Of a stretch of 64,000 nucleotides of DNA, positions 35,619 through 44,941 are shown one piece after another. How positions within the stretch are numbered: position 1 is the stretch's first letter; each line of letters begins with the position of its first letter. The stretch is from an uncultured Enterobacteriaceae bacterium. GTDB lineage: Bacteria > Pseudomonadota > Gammaproteobacteria > Enterobacterales > Enterobacteriaceae. Below the pieces are notes generated by a model. That model was not told the DNA's origin and ran no database searches. It saw only the letters and a program-made list of their open reading frames with translations. The DNA lies in the NCBI GenBank assembly GCA_936920625.1, contig CAKZHC010000038.1:1-64000 (forward strand), given 5' to 3'. Made by a program: the position numbers and the translations under genes.

Positions 35619-36590
35619 TTAGAATTCCCGCTGTACCGACATATGGGCTAGTGCTTCCAGGGCATTACGTGAGGGTGAGTTGGGCAGAGCACGCAAAGCT
35701 GCAATCGCTTTGTCTGCCTCCTGTTCTGCACGATGTCGTGTCCACTCGAGAGAACCACATTGATACATGGCTGTTAGTACCGATTCAAGAAGATGTCTGC
35801 CATTACCCTGTGCAATCGCACGACGAATCATCGCTCTCTGTTCAGCACTGCCGTGGCGCATGGCGTGCAACAAAGGTAGCGTTGGTTTTCCTTCGCTCAA
35901 ATCATCACCAATATTTTTACCGAGCGTTTTATCGTCAGCACTATAATCCAAAAGATCATCAATTAGCTGAAAAGCGGTGCCCAGATAACGTCCATAATTT
36001 TGCAACGCTTTTTCCTGTTCCGATGAAGCGCCTGCCAGTATCGCTGAAGCTTGGGCAGCCGCTTCGAAAAGCCGGGCTGTTTTACTATAGATGACCTGCA
36101 TATAGCTCTCTTCCGTGATATCGGGATCATTACAATTCATCAGCTGCAATACTTCACCTTCTGCAATAACATTAACAGCTTCTGACATCAGTTCCAGAAC
36201 CCGCAGTGACCCCAGGCTGGTCATCATCTGAAATGCACGAGTATAGATAAAATCACCCACCAGTACACTGGCGGCATTACCAAACGCAGCATTGGCAGTA
36301 GCCTTGCCCCGGCGCAGGTCAGACTCGTCAACCACATCATCGTGAAGCAGGGTAGCTGTGTGAATGAATTCAATTAGCGCGGCGATGGTAATGTGCTGGC
36401 GACCACGATAATTAATGGCATGAGCAGCGAGTACCGCAATCATCGGACGAATACGTTTACCGCCCCCCCCGATGATGTAATAGCCTAACTGATTGATCAG
36501 AGGCACATCAGAATGCAGTTGTTGCAGTATGATTGTATTGACATCCGCCATATCTTGAGCGGTGAGTTGGTTTATCTGTTCTAAATTCAT
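35619..36590 (-). CDS. ispB: Octaprenyl diphosphate synthase IspB
   Basis: IspB makes the C40 side chain of ubiquinone and menaquinone. The 323 residues equal E. coli. The first aspartate-rich motif DDVVD is at 84-88 and the second DDLLD at 211-215. GGGGKRIRP contains the isopentenyl-diphosphate-binding Lys and Arg. It is divergent from rplU, separated by a long gap. It supplies quinones that also set the ArcB signal. Confidence 0.97.
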   Translation of the reverse strand: MNLEQINQLTAQDMADVNTIILQQLHSDVPLINQLGYYIIGGGGKRIRPMIAVLAAHAINYRGRQHITIAALIEFIHTATLLHDDVVDESDLRRGKATANAAFGNAASVLVGDFIYTRAFQMMTSLGSLRVLELMSEAVNVIAEGEVLQLMNCNDPDITEESYMQVIYSKTARLFEAAAQASAILAGASSEQEKALQNYGRYLGTAFQLIDDLLDYSADDKTLGKNIGDDLSEGKPTLPLLHAMRHGSAEQRAMIRRAIAQGNGRHLLESVLTAMYQCGSLEWTRHRAEQEADKAIAALRALPNSPSRNALEALAHMSVQREF

Positions 36591-37312
36591 CGCTTTTTTT
36601 AGCCATTACTAAACCTGCTGTCAGGATTCACTTACGGTTAACATAACCTGCTCCTGACAACACCGGACAGATGTTCTGGAATATGCAGATGGTCATTGAG
36701 AAGTGTACTTGAAAACACAAAAGATGAAACGTCTTCAATGATTTCTGGCTTACCAGCCCAATGATATCTTCAATTCTGTAAAGTAATAAAATAGCTATTT
36801 AATATTTGCGCTTGTTTGCCATGATGATGATTTTTGTCTTACTATCTGGTTTGATGGTCAAACTTGCTTCTTCGATGTAAGTTATCGTGTTAGTGATATG
36901 GTGATTCACGATGACACAGAGCGAATAGCCAAAAGTGTCTGAGCTGAATCCGATACCCAGACGTGTAAATTCTATATTGACGTTTTAATATAGCAATTAA
37001 TGGGCTGATGTTAGGGCGTCTTTCATTAAAGACGCGACCACGTTCAGCGCCACTAATGTTAATCGTGTGGTCAATAAGCAGGAAATCATTAGCTTTTGTG
37101 ACTGTGGACTGAGAGATTTCCTGCAATCTCAAATTTGCTGTGGCGCCAGATATTACGTCAATAAGGCGCTGTTTGGGATATTTTTTCTGCAATAGTCGCC
37201 GCCGGGCTCTTGTCTTGAGTGGCAAATTTGCGTAAAATCCGCGCCCTATTATGAATAATTGATAGCGTTACCTGATAATCTCAGGGGCATAAACGCTAAA
37301 CCGGAGTTTGAT
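36591..37312. other. 722-bp gap between ispB and rplU
   Basis: The gap is several hundred bp longer than I recall for E. coli. A minus-strand frame of 111 codons (36890-37225) is open but resembles nothing I know and has no clear SD, so I do not call it a gene. Near the right end TTGCGT (37228-37233) and ATGAAT (37251-37256), 17 bp apart, could be the rplU promoter. Confidence 0.5.
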
Positions 37313-37624
37313 ATGTACGCAGTTTTCCAAAGTGGTGGTAAACAACACCGGGTAAGCGAAGGCCAGACCATTCGCCTGGAAAAGCTGGACGTTGCAACTG
37401 GCGAAGCTGTTGATTTCGATCAGGTTTTGATGATTGCAGATGGTGAAGATGTTAAAATTGGTCTCCCTTATGTTTCAGGAGGCCTGATCAAAGCGGAAGT
37501 CGTTGCTCACGGGCGTGGTGAAAAAATCAAAATTGTTAAATTTCGTCGTCGCAAACACTACCGTAAGCAGCAGGGTCATCGTCAGTGGTTTACTGATGTG
37601 AAAATCACTGCTATCAGCGTCTGA
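37313..37624 (+). CDS. rplU: 50S ribosomal protein L21
   Basis: L21 binds 23S rRNA together with L20. From ATG 37313 it has 103 residues, the E. coli length. It starts MYAVFQSGGKQHRVSEGQ and has the basic motif KFRRRKHYRKQQGHRQ. An upstream in-frame start (37259) is rejected because the family starts MYAVF. rpmA follows after 16 bp. Confidence 0.98.
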   Translation: MYAVFQSGGKQHRVSEGQTIRLEKLDVATGEAVDFDQVLMIADGEDVKIGLPYVSGGLIKAEVVAHGRGEKIKIVKFRRRKHYRKQQGHRQWFTDVKITAISV

Positions 37625-37640
37625 GAGGAGAGTCTTAGAA

Positions 37641-37898
37641 ATGGCACACAAAAAGGCTGGTGGTTCAACTCGTAACGGTCGCGACTCCAAAGCAAAACGG
37701 TTAGGTGTAAAGCGCTTTGGCGGTGAAGCTGTTCTGGCGGGTAATATTATTGTTCGTCAACGTGGAACAAAGTTTCATGCTGGTACGAATGTAGGCTGTG
37801 GGCGTGATCACACTCTGTTTGCTACGGCCGACGGCAAAGTAAAATTTGAAGTCAAAGGTCCAAAAAATCGTAAATACGTCAGCATTGTTGCTGGGTAA
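37641..37898 (+). CDS. rpmA: 50S ribosomal protein L27
   Basis: L27 has an N-terminal tail that reaches the peptidyl-transferase centre. It has 85 residues, as in E. coli. The start MAHKKAGGSTRNGRDS and the GTKFHAGTNVGCGRDHTLFA core are intact. It is cotranscribed with rplU and closed by a strong terminator. yhbE, which follows in E. coli, is absent. Confidence 0.98.
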   Translation: MAHKKAGGSTRNGRDSKAKRLGVKRFGGEAVLAGNIIVRQRGTKFHAGTNVGCGRDHTLFATADGKVKFEVKGPKNRKYVSIVAG

Positions 37899-37946
37899 TA
37901 ACGGTTTTATGTGGCATTAAATCACTGCTACGCAATGACGATTTAT

Positions 37947-37974
37947 AAGCCCCGCTATGATGGCGGGGCTTTTT
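37947..37974 (+). terminator. Rho-independent terminator after rpmA
   Basis: The stem GCCCCGC/GCGGGGC (37949-37955/37963-37969) has a 7-nt loop and flanking AA/TTTTT. Confidence 0.92.
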
Positions 37975-38121
37975 ATATTCACAGTCAGCATAATACAGAT
38001 GTTGTATAATTAATGTACCATTTGCAAAATGGTTCGATTTGTTAAGCGCATCGTGTCAACCCGAACGGGTGCTATGAAGGTTGCTGCTCCGGAAGTCGAT
38101 GGATGAAAAATAGAGAGACAC

Positions 38122-39279
38122 ATGAAATTCGTTGATGAAGCAATGATCTCAGTGATAGCTGGCGATGGAGGCAATGGCTGCGTCAGTTTTCGCCGTGAAA
38201 AATATATTCCCAAAGGCGGTCCGGATGGTGGTGATGGCGGCGATGGCGGCGACATTTATGTCAGGGCGGATGAAAATCTTAACACGCTGATTGATTATCG
38301 TTTTGAGAAGACATTCCGCGCAGAGCGTGGCCAGAATGGTCAGAGCCGTGATTGTACTGGTAAACGAGGCAAAGATCTGACAATCAAAGTCCCTGTTGGT
38401 ACTCGTATTATTGATCAGAGTACGGGTGAAACATTAGGTAATATGTTGCACCATGAGCAGCAGTTGCTGGTAGCAAAGGGTGGCTGGCATGGTTTGGGTA
38501 ATTCGCGGTTTAAATCTTCTGTCAATCGCACACCACGGCAAAAAACCAACGGAACAGAGGGTGAGAAGCGTGATCTGCTGCTCGAGCTGATGTTACTGGC
38601 TGATGCAGGCATGCTGGGCCTGCCAAATGCGGGCAAATCTACTTTCATCCGTGCGGTATCCTCCGCTAAACCTAAAGTGGCTGATTATCCATTTACTACG
38701 CTGGTACCCGCTTTGGGCGTGGTACGTATGGATAACACTCAGAGTTTTGTGGTAGCTGACATTCCCGGTTTAATCGAAAGGGCATCTGAAGGTGCAGGTT
38801 TGGGGATTCGCTTTCTTAAGCATCTGGAACGTTGTCGTGTACTGTTACATCTGATTGATTTGGCGCCTGTCGATGGATCTTCGCCAGTGGATAACGCGCG
38901 TATTATTCTGGGAGAGCTGGAAAAATATAGCGAGAATCTGTTTCGTAAACCGCGCTGGTTGATCTTTAATAAGGCTGATTTACTCAATCCCGATGAGGCG
39001 GATAAGCGTGCACGGGATGTTGCAGATACCCTAGGCTGGAGCGAGAAATATTATGTGATTTCGGCTGTGAACCAGTGTGGAGTAAAAGAGCTTTGTTGGG
39101 ATGTAATGGCTTTCCTCAGTGCACACCCTAAAACAGAAGAAGAAAAATCGACTGAAAAAGATCACTTTATATGGGATGACTACCATCGGCAGCAGCATGA
39201 ATCTGCCAGAACAGAGACTGATGAGGAGTGGGATGATGACGATGACGATGATGGCAGTGAAGTAATTTATCAGCGTTAA
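38122..39279 (+). CDS. obgE: Essential GTPase ObgE (CgtA)
   Basis: ObgE binds the 50S subunit and ppGpp and is required for ribosome maturation and chromosome partition. The 385-residue protein has the glycine-rich Obg fold (about 1-158; GDGGNGCVSFRREK, GGPDGGDGGDGGD). The G domain has Walker A GLPNAGKS (166-173), DIPG and NKAD. The acidic tail contains a run of Asp before ending EVIYQR. The E. coli length is 390. Confidence 0.97.
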   Translation: MKFVDEAMISVIAGDGGNGCVSFRREKYIPKGGPDGGDGGDGGDIYVRADENLNTLIDYRFEKTFRAERGQNGQSRDCTGKRGKDLTIKVPVGTRIIDQSTGETLGNMLHHEQQLLVAKGGWHGLGNSRFKSSVNRTPRQKTNGTEGEKRDLLLELMLLADAGMLGLPNAGKSTFIRAVSSAKPKVADYPFTTLVPALGVVRMDNTQSFVVADIPGLIERASEGAGLGIRFLKHLERCRVLLHLIDLAPVDGSSPVDNARIILGELEKYSENLFRKPRWLIFNKADLLNPDEADKRARDVADTLGWSEKYYVISAVNQCGVKELCWDVMAFLSAHPKTEEEKSTEKDHFIWDDYHRQQHESARTETDEEWDDDDDDDGSEVIYQR

Positions 39280-39640
39280 TCCGCGTTCAGAAATAAGTCA
39301 GGGACAGGCATCGCAGATGCCGGGATGCAGAGAAAACAGCATAGCTGAAGAGTATCTGCACAAAAAACAATCCTCTGGTGACTGACTGTAGCCAGAAATT
39401 CTGCAAAATTGTAATGCTCTAAAAGTAAGTCTGTTTTTCCAGAAAATTTGCCCTTCATCTTTGCCCAAAGCAGATTATCACGATACTGTAAGGCTTGGTC
39501 GTATTGGTTATATGAAACTTAAGGTGTAACCCGGAACACCTGCCAGCCTGTTACTCTCTGCATGGAAGAGAAATGATAACGACGTATGCCTGCCTGCTCT
39601 GTCAATGTTTTTATGGTACTGGCAGGCATGGCCGGTTGTT
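39276..39640 (-). pseudogene. dacB: dacB relic (D-Ala-D-Ala endopeptidase, PBP4)
   Basis: dacB occupies this interval and orientation in E. coli. On the minus strand 39458-39360 encodes GKFSGKTDLLLEHYNFAEF and then LATVSHQRIVF, closely matching GKVSAKTGSLQGVYNLAGF and ITTASGQRMAF of PBP4. Its KTG active-site motif has become KTD. Just upstream (about 39460-39520), in other frames, sequence equivalent to LNFISMLPLAGYDGSLQYR is recognisable, with stops. Further up (to about 39640) similarity fades. Most of the 477-codon gene is deleted. The function is lost. Confidence 0.75.
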
Positions 39641-39855
39641 TACTACGATAGTTATGAGAGAGTCAGAGAACCTAGTTTTGGTGTAAGAAATGTCCGTCAG
39701 GCAGACCACTGTCTCAGGTCTGTGATTAATGAGGCCAGCCTGTTTATTAAGCGTGTCCTCCAGTCGCGCTGATTGCGATAACAGGTGGTTAAAATACTAC
39801 ATGGTTTCACACAAACAGACAGCAAATAATGCCATACTAAGGTCTGCCATGACGG

Positions 39856-39893
39856 AAAGTAAATGATGACCTGTAAAGTAAATGATGACCTGT
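39856..39893. repeat. 19-bp perfect tandem duplication
   Basis: AAAGTAAATGATGACCTGT occurs twice with no gap (39856-39874 and 39875-39893). It lies in the non-coding stretch between the dacB relic and greA and looks like a recent slippage duplication. Confidence 0.9.
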
Positions 39894-39941
39894 AAGGAAC
39901 CTTGAGCTAAGATGCATACTAGAACACAACATCATCAATCT

Positions 39942-39972
39942 GGCCCGGGGTTAACTTCGGGTCGGTTTTTTT
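39942..39972 (+). terminator. Terminator-like hairpin upstream of greA
   Basis: The stem GGCCCG/CGGGTC (one G-U pair) with a 10-nt loop is followed by GG and seven T. It lies 250 bp before greA. In E. coli the greA leader produces short terminated transcripts (GraL). This hairpin could be that attenuator or the end of a lost gene. Confidence 0.5.
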
Positions 39973-40220
39973 ACGCTTATAAATTTCATCCCTGGCGCTT
40001 GCCTGTGTGAGACATCGTTAATATCTGCGACTCCGGGCATGGATAGATAAGTGGAAAAGACCATAACGATCGAATTTAAAATGGTTTTTAGTGCTGTCAC
40101 TTTGCAAGTGATAAGTGAGTGATTACTACGGATATAGCTTAAAGCGCTGCAGAACGCCTTTCTGCAATCACCCGTCAGGACGACGAGAGTTCAAACAGGA
40201 TTGATTTAAGAGGTATTGAG

Positions 40221-40697
40221 ATGAATCAGATTCCAATGACGTTAAGGGGCGCGGAGAAGTTGCGCGCAGAGCTTGAAGAACTGAAATCAGTTAAACGCCC
40301 CCGCATCATTGCTGCTATTGCGGAAGCTCGTGAGCATGGTGATTTGAAAGAGAATGCGGAATATCATGCTGCACGTGAAGAACAAGGTTTTTGCGAAGGC
40401 CGTATTCAGGAAATTGAAGCAAAGCTTTCTAATGCCCATGTGATTGATATTAGCAAAATGAACGCTGATGGACGTGTTATTTTTGGCTGCACTGTTACGG
40501 TTCATAATTTGACTAATGATGAAGAGTTCATCTATCGTATTGTCGGTGACGATGAAGCCGATTTTAAGCAAAATTTAATCTCTATAAATTCGCCGATGGC
40601 GCGTGGTCTGGTGGGTAAGGAACAAGGCGACGTGGCGACTATCAAAACACCTGGTGGTGATGTAGAGTATGAAATTGTAACGGTCAGATATATCTAG
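40221..40697 (+). CDS. greA: Transcription elongation factor GreA
   Basis: GreA stimulates transcript cleavage by backtracked RNA polymerase. The 158 residues equal E. coli. The N-terminal coiled coil (about 8-75) carries the tip acidic residues in the REHGDLKENAEYHAAREEQ segment. The C-terminal FKBP-like domain ends GGDVEYEIVTVRYI. The SD AAGAGG precedes the ATG. Confidence 0.98.
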   Translation: MNQIPMTLRGAEKLRAELEELKSVKRPRIIAAIAEAREHGDLKENAEYHAAREEQGFCEGRIQEIEAKLSNAHVIDISKMNADGRVIFGCTVTVHNLTNDEEFIYRIVGDDEADFKQNLISINSPMARGLVGKEQGDVATIKTPGGDVEYEIVTVRYI

Positions 40698-40774
40698 TAT
40701 TTTATTGCGGCAGGAGCAGGTTACTGTACTGTAAATTTAAATTCTGGCGCATGTTGTGTTATGTAAAAACGGGG

Positions 40775-40796
40775 AAAGGCCGCAATGCGGCCTTTT
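40775..40796. terminator. Bidirectional terminator between greA and yhbY
   Basis: The stem AAAGGCCGC/GCGGCCTTT with a 3-nt loop has A and T tracts on both sides. It can serve greA (+) and possibly yhbY (-). Confidence 0.88.
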
Positions 40797-40870
40797 ATCC
40801 AGACACAGAGTGTGTAATTTTAACTGAATTATACAACTTACTCTAATTAACAGATGGATTGTATGTAATG

Positions 40871-41164
40871 TTAGCGAGGCAGTGAGATTCTGGGCTTCTC
40901 GGCAGGGCGGTACAACGTCAGAATTCTGCCGATCAGTGCAACATGGCTAGCGCCAGTCTTCTGAACAATCGCTTCTGCCATCAGATTCAGGTCTTCACGA
41001 TCTGTAGTGGCTATCTTAATTTTAATAAGTTCGTGGTGATTCAGGGCCTGATCTATTTCGGCCAGTAAGGTTTTTGTCAGGCCATTGTTGCCCAGAATGA
41101 CCACAGGTTTTAATGCATGAGCCACACTTTTTAGGTGCTGTTTCTGTTTAGAATGCAGTTTCAT
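40871..41164 (-). CDS. yhbY: CRS1/YhbY RNA-binding protein
   Basis: YhbY is a 97-residue KH-like (CRM domain) protein associated with pre-50S ribosomes. The family signature is HALKPVVILGNNGLTKTLLAEI, followed by the GxxG-like loop and HVALIGRILTLYRP. The length equals E. coli. It is divergent from rlmE, a conserved pairing. Confidence 0.96.
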   Translation of the reverse strand: MKLHSKQKQHLKSVAHALKPVVILGNNGLTKTLLAEIDQALNHHELIKIKIATTDREDLNLMAEAIVQKTGASHVALIGRILTLYRPAEKPRISLPR

Positions 41165-41292
41165 TGTATTTTTTGTATATAAAGGGATTGAAAACGGACC
41201 ATTCTATCGCCATTTCGAAGGTATCACCAAATCAGTGCTGCTACTCAGCGCAGTTTATTTATCGCTCAGGGTGAATCATAGTTGGAAATCAT

Positions 41293-41922
41293 ATGACTGG
41301 TAAAAAGCGTTCAGCCAGTTCCAGCCGTTGGCTGCAGGAACATTTTAGCGATAAATATGTGCTGGAGGCTCAGAAAAAAAAGCTGCGTTCGCGCGCCTGG
41401 TTTAAACTTGATGAGATACAGAGAAGTGACAAGCTATTTAAGACAGCCATGACGGTTGTCGATCTTGGTGCTGCACCTGGGGGATGGTCGCAATACGTGG
41501 CCACTCAGGTAGGGGCAAAAGGGCGGGTCATCGCTTGTGATATTTTACCAATGGATCCCATAGCCGGAGTTGATTTCCTGCAGGGCGATTTTCGTGATGA
41601 ATTAGTTATTCAGGCTCTGCTGGAACGCGCAGGTGATGGAAAGGTTCATGTGGTAATGTCTGATATGGCGCCAAACATGAGTGGAACACCGGCGATAGAC
41701 ATTCCCAAGTCAATGTATTTGGCAGAACTGGCACTGGAGATGTGTCGGAGTGTGCTGGCACCCGGTGGCAGTTTTATAGTGAAAGTATTTCAGGGAGAAG
41801 GTTTTGATGATTACCTTCGGGAAATTCGCTCTCTGTTTACAAAGGTAAAAGTTCGTAAACCTGACGCTTCACGATCCCGTTCGCGTGAAGTGTACATTGT
41901 AGCGACAGGGCGCAAACTATAG
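41293..41922 (+). CDS. rlmE: 23S rRNA U2552 2'-O-methyltransferase RlmE (FtsJ)
   Basis: RlmE methylates U2552 in the A loop of 23S rRNA, a late step in 50S maturation. The 209 residues equal E. coli. The catalytic Lys38 (SRAWFKLDEI) and Asp124 (VMSDMAPNMSG), the Lys in SFIVKVFQGEG and the C-terminal Glu (SREVYIVATG) form the K-D-K-E set. The SAM motif is VVDLGAAPGGWSQYV. It is followed by ftsH, as in E. coli. Confidence 0.97.
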   Translation: MTGKKRSASSSRWLQEHFSDKYVLEAQKKKLRSRAWFKLDEIQRSDKLFKTAMTVVDLGAAPGGWSQYVATQVGAKGRVIACDILPMDPIAGVDFLQGDFRDELVIQALLERAGDGKVHVVMSDMAPNMSGTPAIDIPKSMYLAELALEMCRSVLAPGGSFIVKVFQGEGFDDYLREIRSLFTKVKVRKPDASRSRSREVYIVATGRKL

Positions 41923-42091
41923 TCAGAATAATTGGCAGCGAGACAAGTAAATATTACTTGTAAGCAATGCGGCGGTGAGCAATTTGATTGAGCAGATACC
42001 TCGCCATCGTTATCGCTACGATTCCAAAAATGAAGGATATATAGTACCCTACGCTGTTTGTTAACACAGTTGTAATTAAGAGGTTAATCCC

Positions 42092-44008
42092 TTGAGTGAT
42101 ATGGCGAAAAACCTGATTCTCTGGTTAGTCATCGCGGTTGTGCTGATGTCGGTTTTCCAGAGCTTTGGCCCCAGCGACTCTAATAGCCGACGAGTTGATT
42201 ACTCAACTTTCCTGCAGGAAGTGAATCAGGAGCAGATTCGTGAAGCGCGTATCAATGGGCGTGAAATTAACGTAACCAAAAAAGATGGTAACCGGTATAC
42301 GACTTATATCCCTGTCAATGACCCCAGACTGCTTGACTCGCTAATAACTCAAAAAGTAAAAGTGGTTGGTGAGCCACCTCAAGAACAGGGCATGTTAACC
42401 ACGATATTTATCTCCTGGTTTCCGATGCTGCTGCTCATTGGCGTCTGGATTTTCTTCATGCGCCAGATGCAAGGAGGAGGGGGTAAAGGTGCGATGTCCT
42501 TCGGTAAGAGTAAGGCGCGTATGCTAACCGAGGACCAGATAAAAACGACCTTTGCTGATGTTGCTGGTTGTGATGAAGCCAAAGAAGAAGTCAGCGAGCT
42601 GGTTGAATACCTGCGTGAACCAAGTCGTTTTCAAAAACTTGGAGGCAAGATCCCTAAAGGTGTTCTGATGGTCGGTCCGCCAGGTACCGGTAAGACGCTG
42701 CTGGCAAAAGCTATTGCTGGTGAAGCAAAGGTTCCCTTTTTTACGATTTCTGGTTCTGATTTCGTTGAAATGTTTGTTGGTGTAGGGGCTTCTCGTGTTC
42801 GTGATATGTTCGAGCAGGCGAAAAAAGCAGCACCTTGCATCATTTTCATCGATGAGATCGATGCGGTAGGGCGCCAGCGAGGTGCAGGGCTTGGTGGCGG
42901 CCATGATGAGCGTGAACAAACATTAAACCAGATGCTGGTTGAGATGGATGGCTTCGAAGGCAATGAGGGAATCATTGTTATTGCGGCAACTAACCGTCCG
43001 GATGTACTCGACCCGGCTCTGCTGCGCCCTGGTCGGTTCGATCGTCAGGTTGTGGTAGGTCTGCCTGACGTACGTGGCCGTGAACAAATTTTGAAAGTTC
43101 ATATGCGTCGTGTACCTTTGGCAACCGATATTGACGCAGCGATTATTGCCCGCGGCACACCGGGTTTTTCTGGTGCAGACCTAGCGAACCTGGTGAATGA
43201 AGCTGCATTGTTTGCGGCTCGCGGTAATCGTCGGGTCGTCTCCATGATAGAGTTCGAAAAAGCCAAAGATAAAATCATGATGGGTGCTGAGCGTCGTTCG
43301 ATGGTGATGACAGAAGCCCAGAAGGAGTCCACAGCTTACCATGAAGCGGGGCATGCCATTATAGGACGGCTGGTCCCTGAACATGATCCGGTTCATAAAG
43401 TGACGATTATCCCACGTGGCCGTGCGCTTGGAGTGACTTTTTTCCTGCCTGAGGGCGATGCTATCAGCGCCAGCCGGATGAAACTGGAGAGTCAGATATC
43501 CACTCTCTATGGTGGCCGTCTTGCGGAAGAGATTATTTATGGCCCGGAGCAGGTATCTACGGGTGCCTCTAACGACATTAAAGTAGCGACTAACCTTGCA
43601 AGAAACATGGTAACGCAGTGGGGTTTCTCTGAGAAACTGGGGCCGTTGCTCTACGCTGAAGAGGAGGGAGAAGTGTTTCTTGGCCGTTCGGTCGCAAAAG
43701 CGAAGCACATGTCTGATGAAACGGCTCGTATTATTGATCAGGAAGTCAAACATCTGATTGAAAATAACTACCAGCGTGCCCGCACTATTCTTAATGAAAA
43801 TATTGATATTCTTCATGCTATGAAAGATGCGCTGATGAAATATGAAACGATTGATGCACAGCAGATCGATGATCTCATGGCGCGTCGTGAAGTTCGTCCG
43901 CCCGCAGGATGGGAGGAGCCAGGGAACGATAATTCTGACAATGGCTCATCTAAGGCACCGGATCCAGTTGATGAGCCGCGTACACCGAACCCCGGCAACT
44001 CAATCTGA
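42092..44008 (+). CDS. ftsH: ATP-dependent zinc metalloprotease FtsH
   Basis: FtsH is the membrane-anchored AAA+ protease that degrades LpxC, sigma32 and SecY among others. Two transmembrane helices are at about 8-24 and 107-123. Walker A is GPPGTGKT (195-202), Walker B IIFIDEID, and the zinc motif HEAGH (417-421). I use TTG 42092 (AAGAGG 9 bp upstream); ATG 42101 would also work. The 638-residue product ends TPNPGNSI. E. coli continues NTMSEQLGDK, and its last seven residues are removed by self-processing after Met. Here the end coincides with that site because of an ATC-TGA change, so the protein is made in processed form. Confidence 0.97.
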   Translation: MSDMAKNLILWLVIAVVLMSVFQSFGPSDSNSRRVDYSTFLQEVNQEQIREARINGREINVTKKDGNRYTTYIPVNDPRLLDSLITQKVKVVGEPPQEQGMLTTIFISWFPMLLLIGVWIFFMRQMQGGGGKGAMSFGKSKARMLTEDQIKTTFADVAGCDEAKEEVSELVEYLREPSRFQKLGGKIPKGVLMVGPPGTGKTLLAKAIAGEAKVPFFTISGSDFVEMFVGVGASRVRDMFEQAKKAAPCIIFIDEIDAVGRQRGAGLGGGHDEREQTLNQMLVEMDGFEGNEGIIVIAATNRPDVLDPALLRPGRFDRQVVVGLPDVRGREQILKVHMRRVPLATDIDAAIIARGTPGFSGADLANLVNEAALFAARGNRRVVSMIEFEKAKDKIMMGAERRSMVMTEAQKESTAYHEAGHAIIGRLVPEHDPVHKVTIIPRGRALGVTFFLPEGDAISASRMKLESQISTLYGGRLAEEIIYGPEQVSTGASNDIKVATNLARNMVTQWGFSEKLGPLLYAEEEGEVFLGRSVAKAKHMSDETARIIDQEVKHLIENNYQRARTILNENIDILHAMKDALMKYETIDAQQIDDLMARREVRPPAGWEEPGNDNSDNGSSKAPDPVDEPRTPNPGNSI

Positions 44009-44052
44009 TAGCAATGACAGGCCATGTGGCAAAATATTCTGAATAAAACATC

Positions 44053-44074
44053 AACCCCGGTAACGGGGTTTTTG
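44053..44074 (+). terminator. Rho-independent terminator after ftsH
   Basis: The stem AACCCCG/CGGGGTT with GTAA loop (44060-44063) is followed by TTT. It separates rlmE-ftsH from folP-glmM. Confidence 0.85.
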
Positions 44075-44103
44075 ATATTTTATTCTGACTTGAGACGTTA
44101 CAG

Positions 44104-44934
44104 ATGAAGCTTTTTGCCAGAAATTCTACGCTGGAATTATCTCATCCTCATACGATGGGGATCCTCAATGTAACACCAGATTCGTTTTCAGACGGTGGAC
44201 GGCACTATACCCTGAATCAGGCACTGACACATACCAATGATATGATCATTGCTGGTGCAACTATCATCGATGTGGGCGGGGAGTCGAGCCGCCCCGGTTC
44301 GTATAGTGTAGATACTCAGCAGGAACTAGATAGAGTCGTTCCGGTTGTTGAGGCTATCGCTCAGCGATTCAACGTATGGATTTCAGTCGATACCTCAAAG
44401 CCAGAAGTGATAAGCCAGGTTGCTCATTCCGGTGCACACATGATCAATGATATTCGTGCATTACGCCGGCCGGGGGCATTAAAAGCAGCGGCAGAAACTG
44501 GATTGCCGGTATGCCTGATGCATATGCAAGGAGAACCGCACGCAATGCAGCAGGCGCCCAAGTATGACAACGTACTGAAAACGATTAGTGGCTTTTTTAT
44601 CGAACAGATTAAGCACTGTGAGGAAGCTGGTATAAAAAAATCACAACTACTAATCGACCCTGGATTTGGCTTTGGCAAAAATTTCTCTCATAACTATCAG
44701 ATGCTGGCGCATCTGGAAGAATTTCACCAATTTGGATTGCCGTTGCTGGTAGGAATGTCACGTAAAAATATGATCGGAGAGTTACTGAATTGTGACCCCG
44801 CGCAACGCCTCAGTGGTAGCATCGCTTGCGCGGTTATTGCCGCCATGCAGGGCGCGCATATTATACGCGTTCACGATGTGAAAGAAACAGTTGAAGCAAT
44901 ACGCGTTGTTACAGCAACACTGCGTGCAAGGTAA
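44104..44934 (+). CDS. folP: Dihydropteroate synthase FolP
   Basis: FolP joins p-aminobenzoate to the pterin in folate synthesis and is the sulfonamide target. The 276-residue TIM-barrel protein has MGILNVTPDSFSDGG, IDVGGESSRPG, VDTSKPEV, LIDPGFGFGKN and the C-terminal HIIRVHDVKET. The E. coli length is 282, the difference being a shorter C-terminus. glmM starts 7 bp after its stop. Confidence 0.97.
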   Translation: MKLFARNSTLELSHPHTMGILNVTPDSFSDGGRHYTLNQALTHTNDMIIAGATIIDVGGESSRPGSYSVDTQQELDRVVPVVEAIAQRFNVWISVDTSKPEVISQVAHSGAHMINDIRALRRPGALKAAAETGLPVCLMHMQGEPHAMQQAPKYDNVLKTISGFFIEQIKHCEEAGIKKSQLLIDPGFGFGKNFSHNYQMLAHLEEFHQFGLPLLVGMSRKNMIGELLNCDPAQRLSGSIACAVIAAMQGAHIIRVHDVKETVEAIRVVTATLRAR

Positions 44935-44941
44935 AAAATAA

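Noticed and set aside
36890..37225. 111-codon minus-strand frame upstream of rplU
   Set aside because: No recognisable family, no convincing start site, and no neighbour logic. Kept only as a note in the gap entry.
39276..39458. 60-codon minus-strand ORF as a real small gene
   Set aside because: Its residues align with the PBP4 C-terminal catalytic segment with a broken KTG motif. It is part of the dacB relic.
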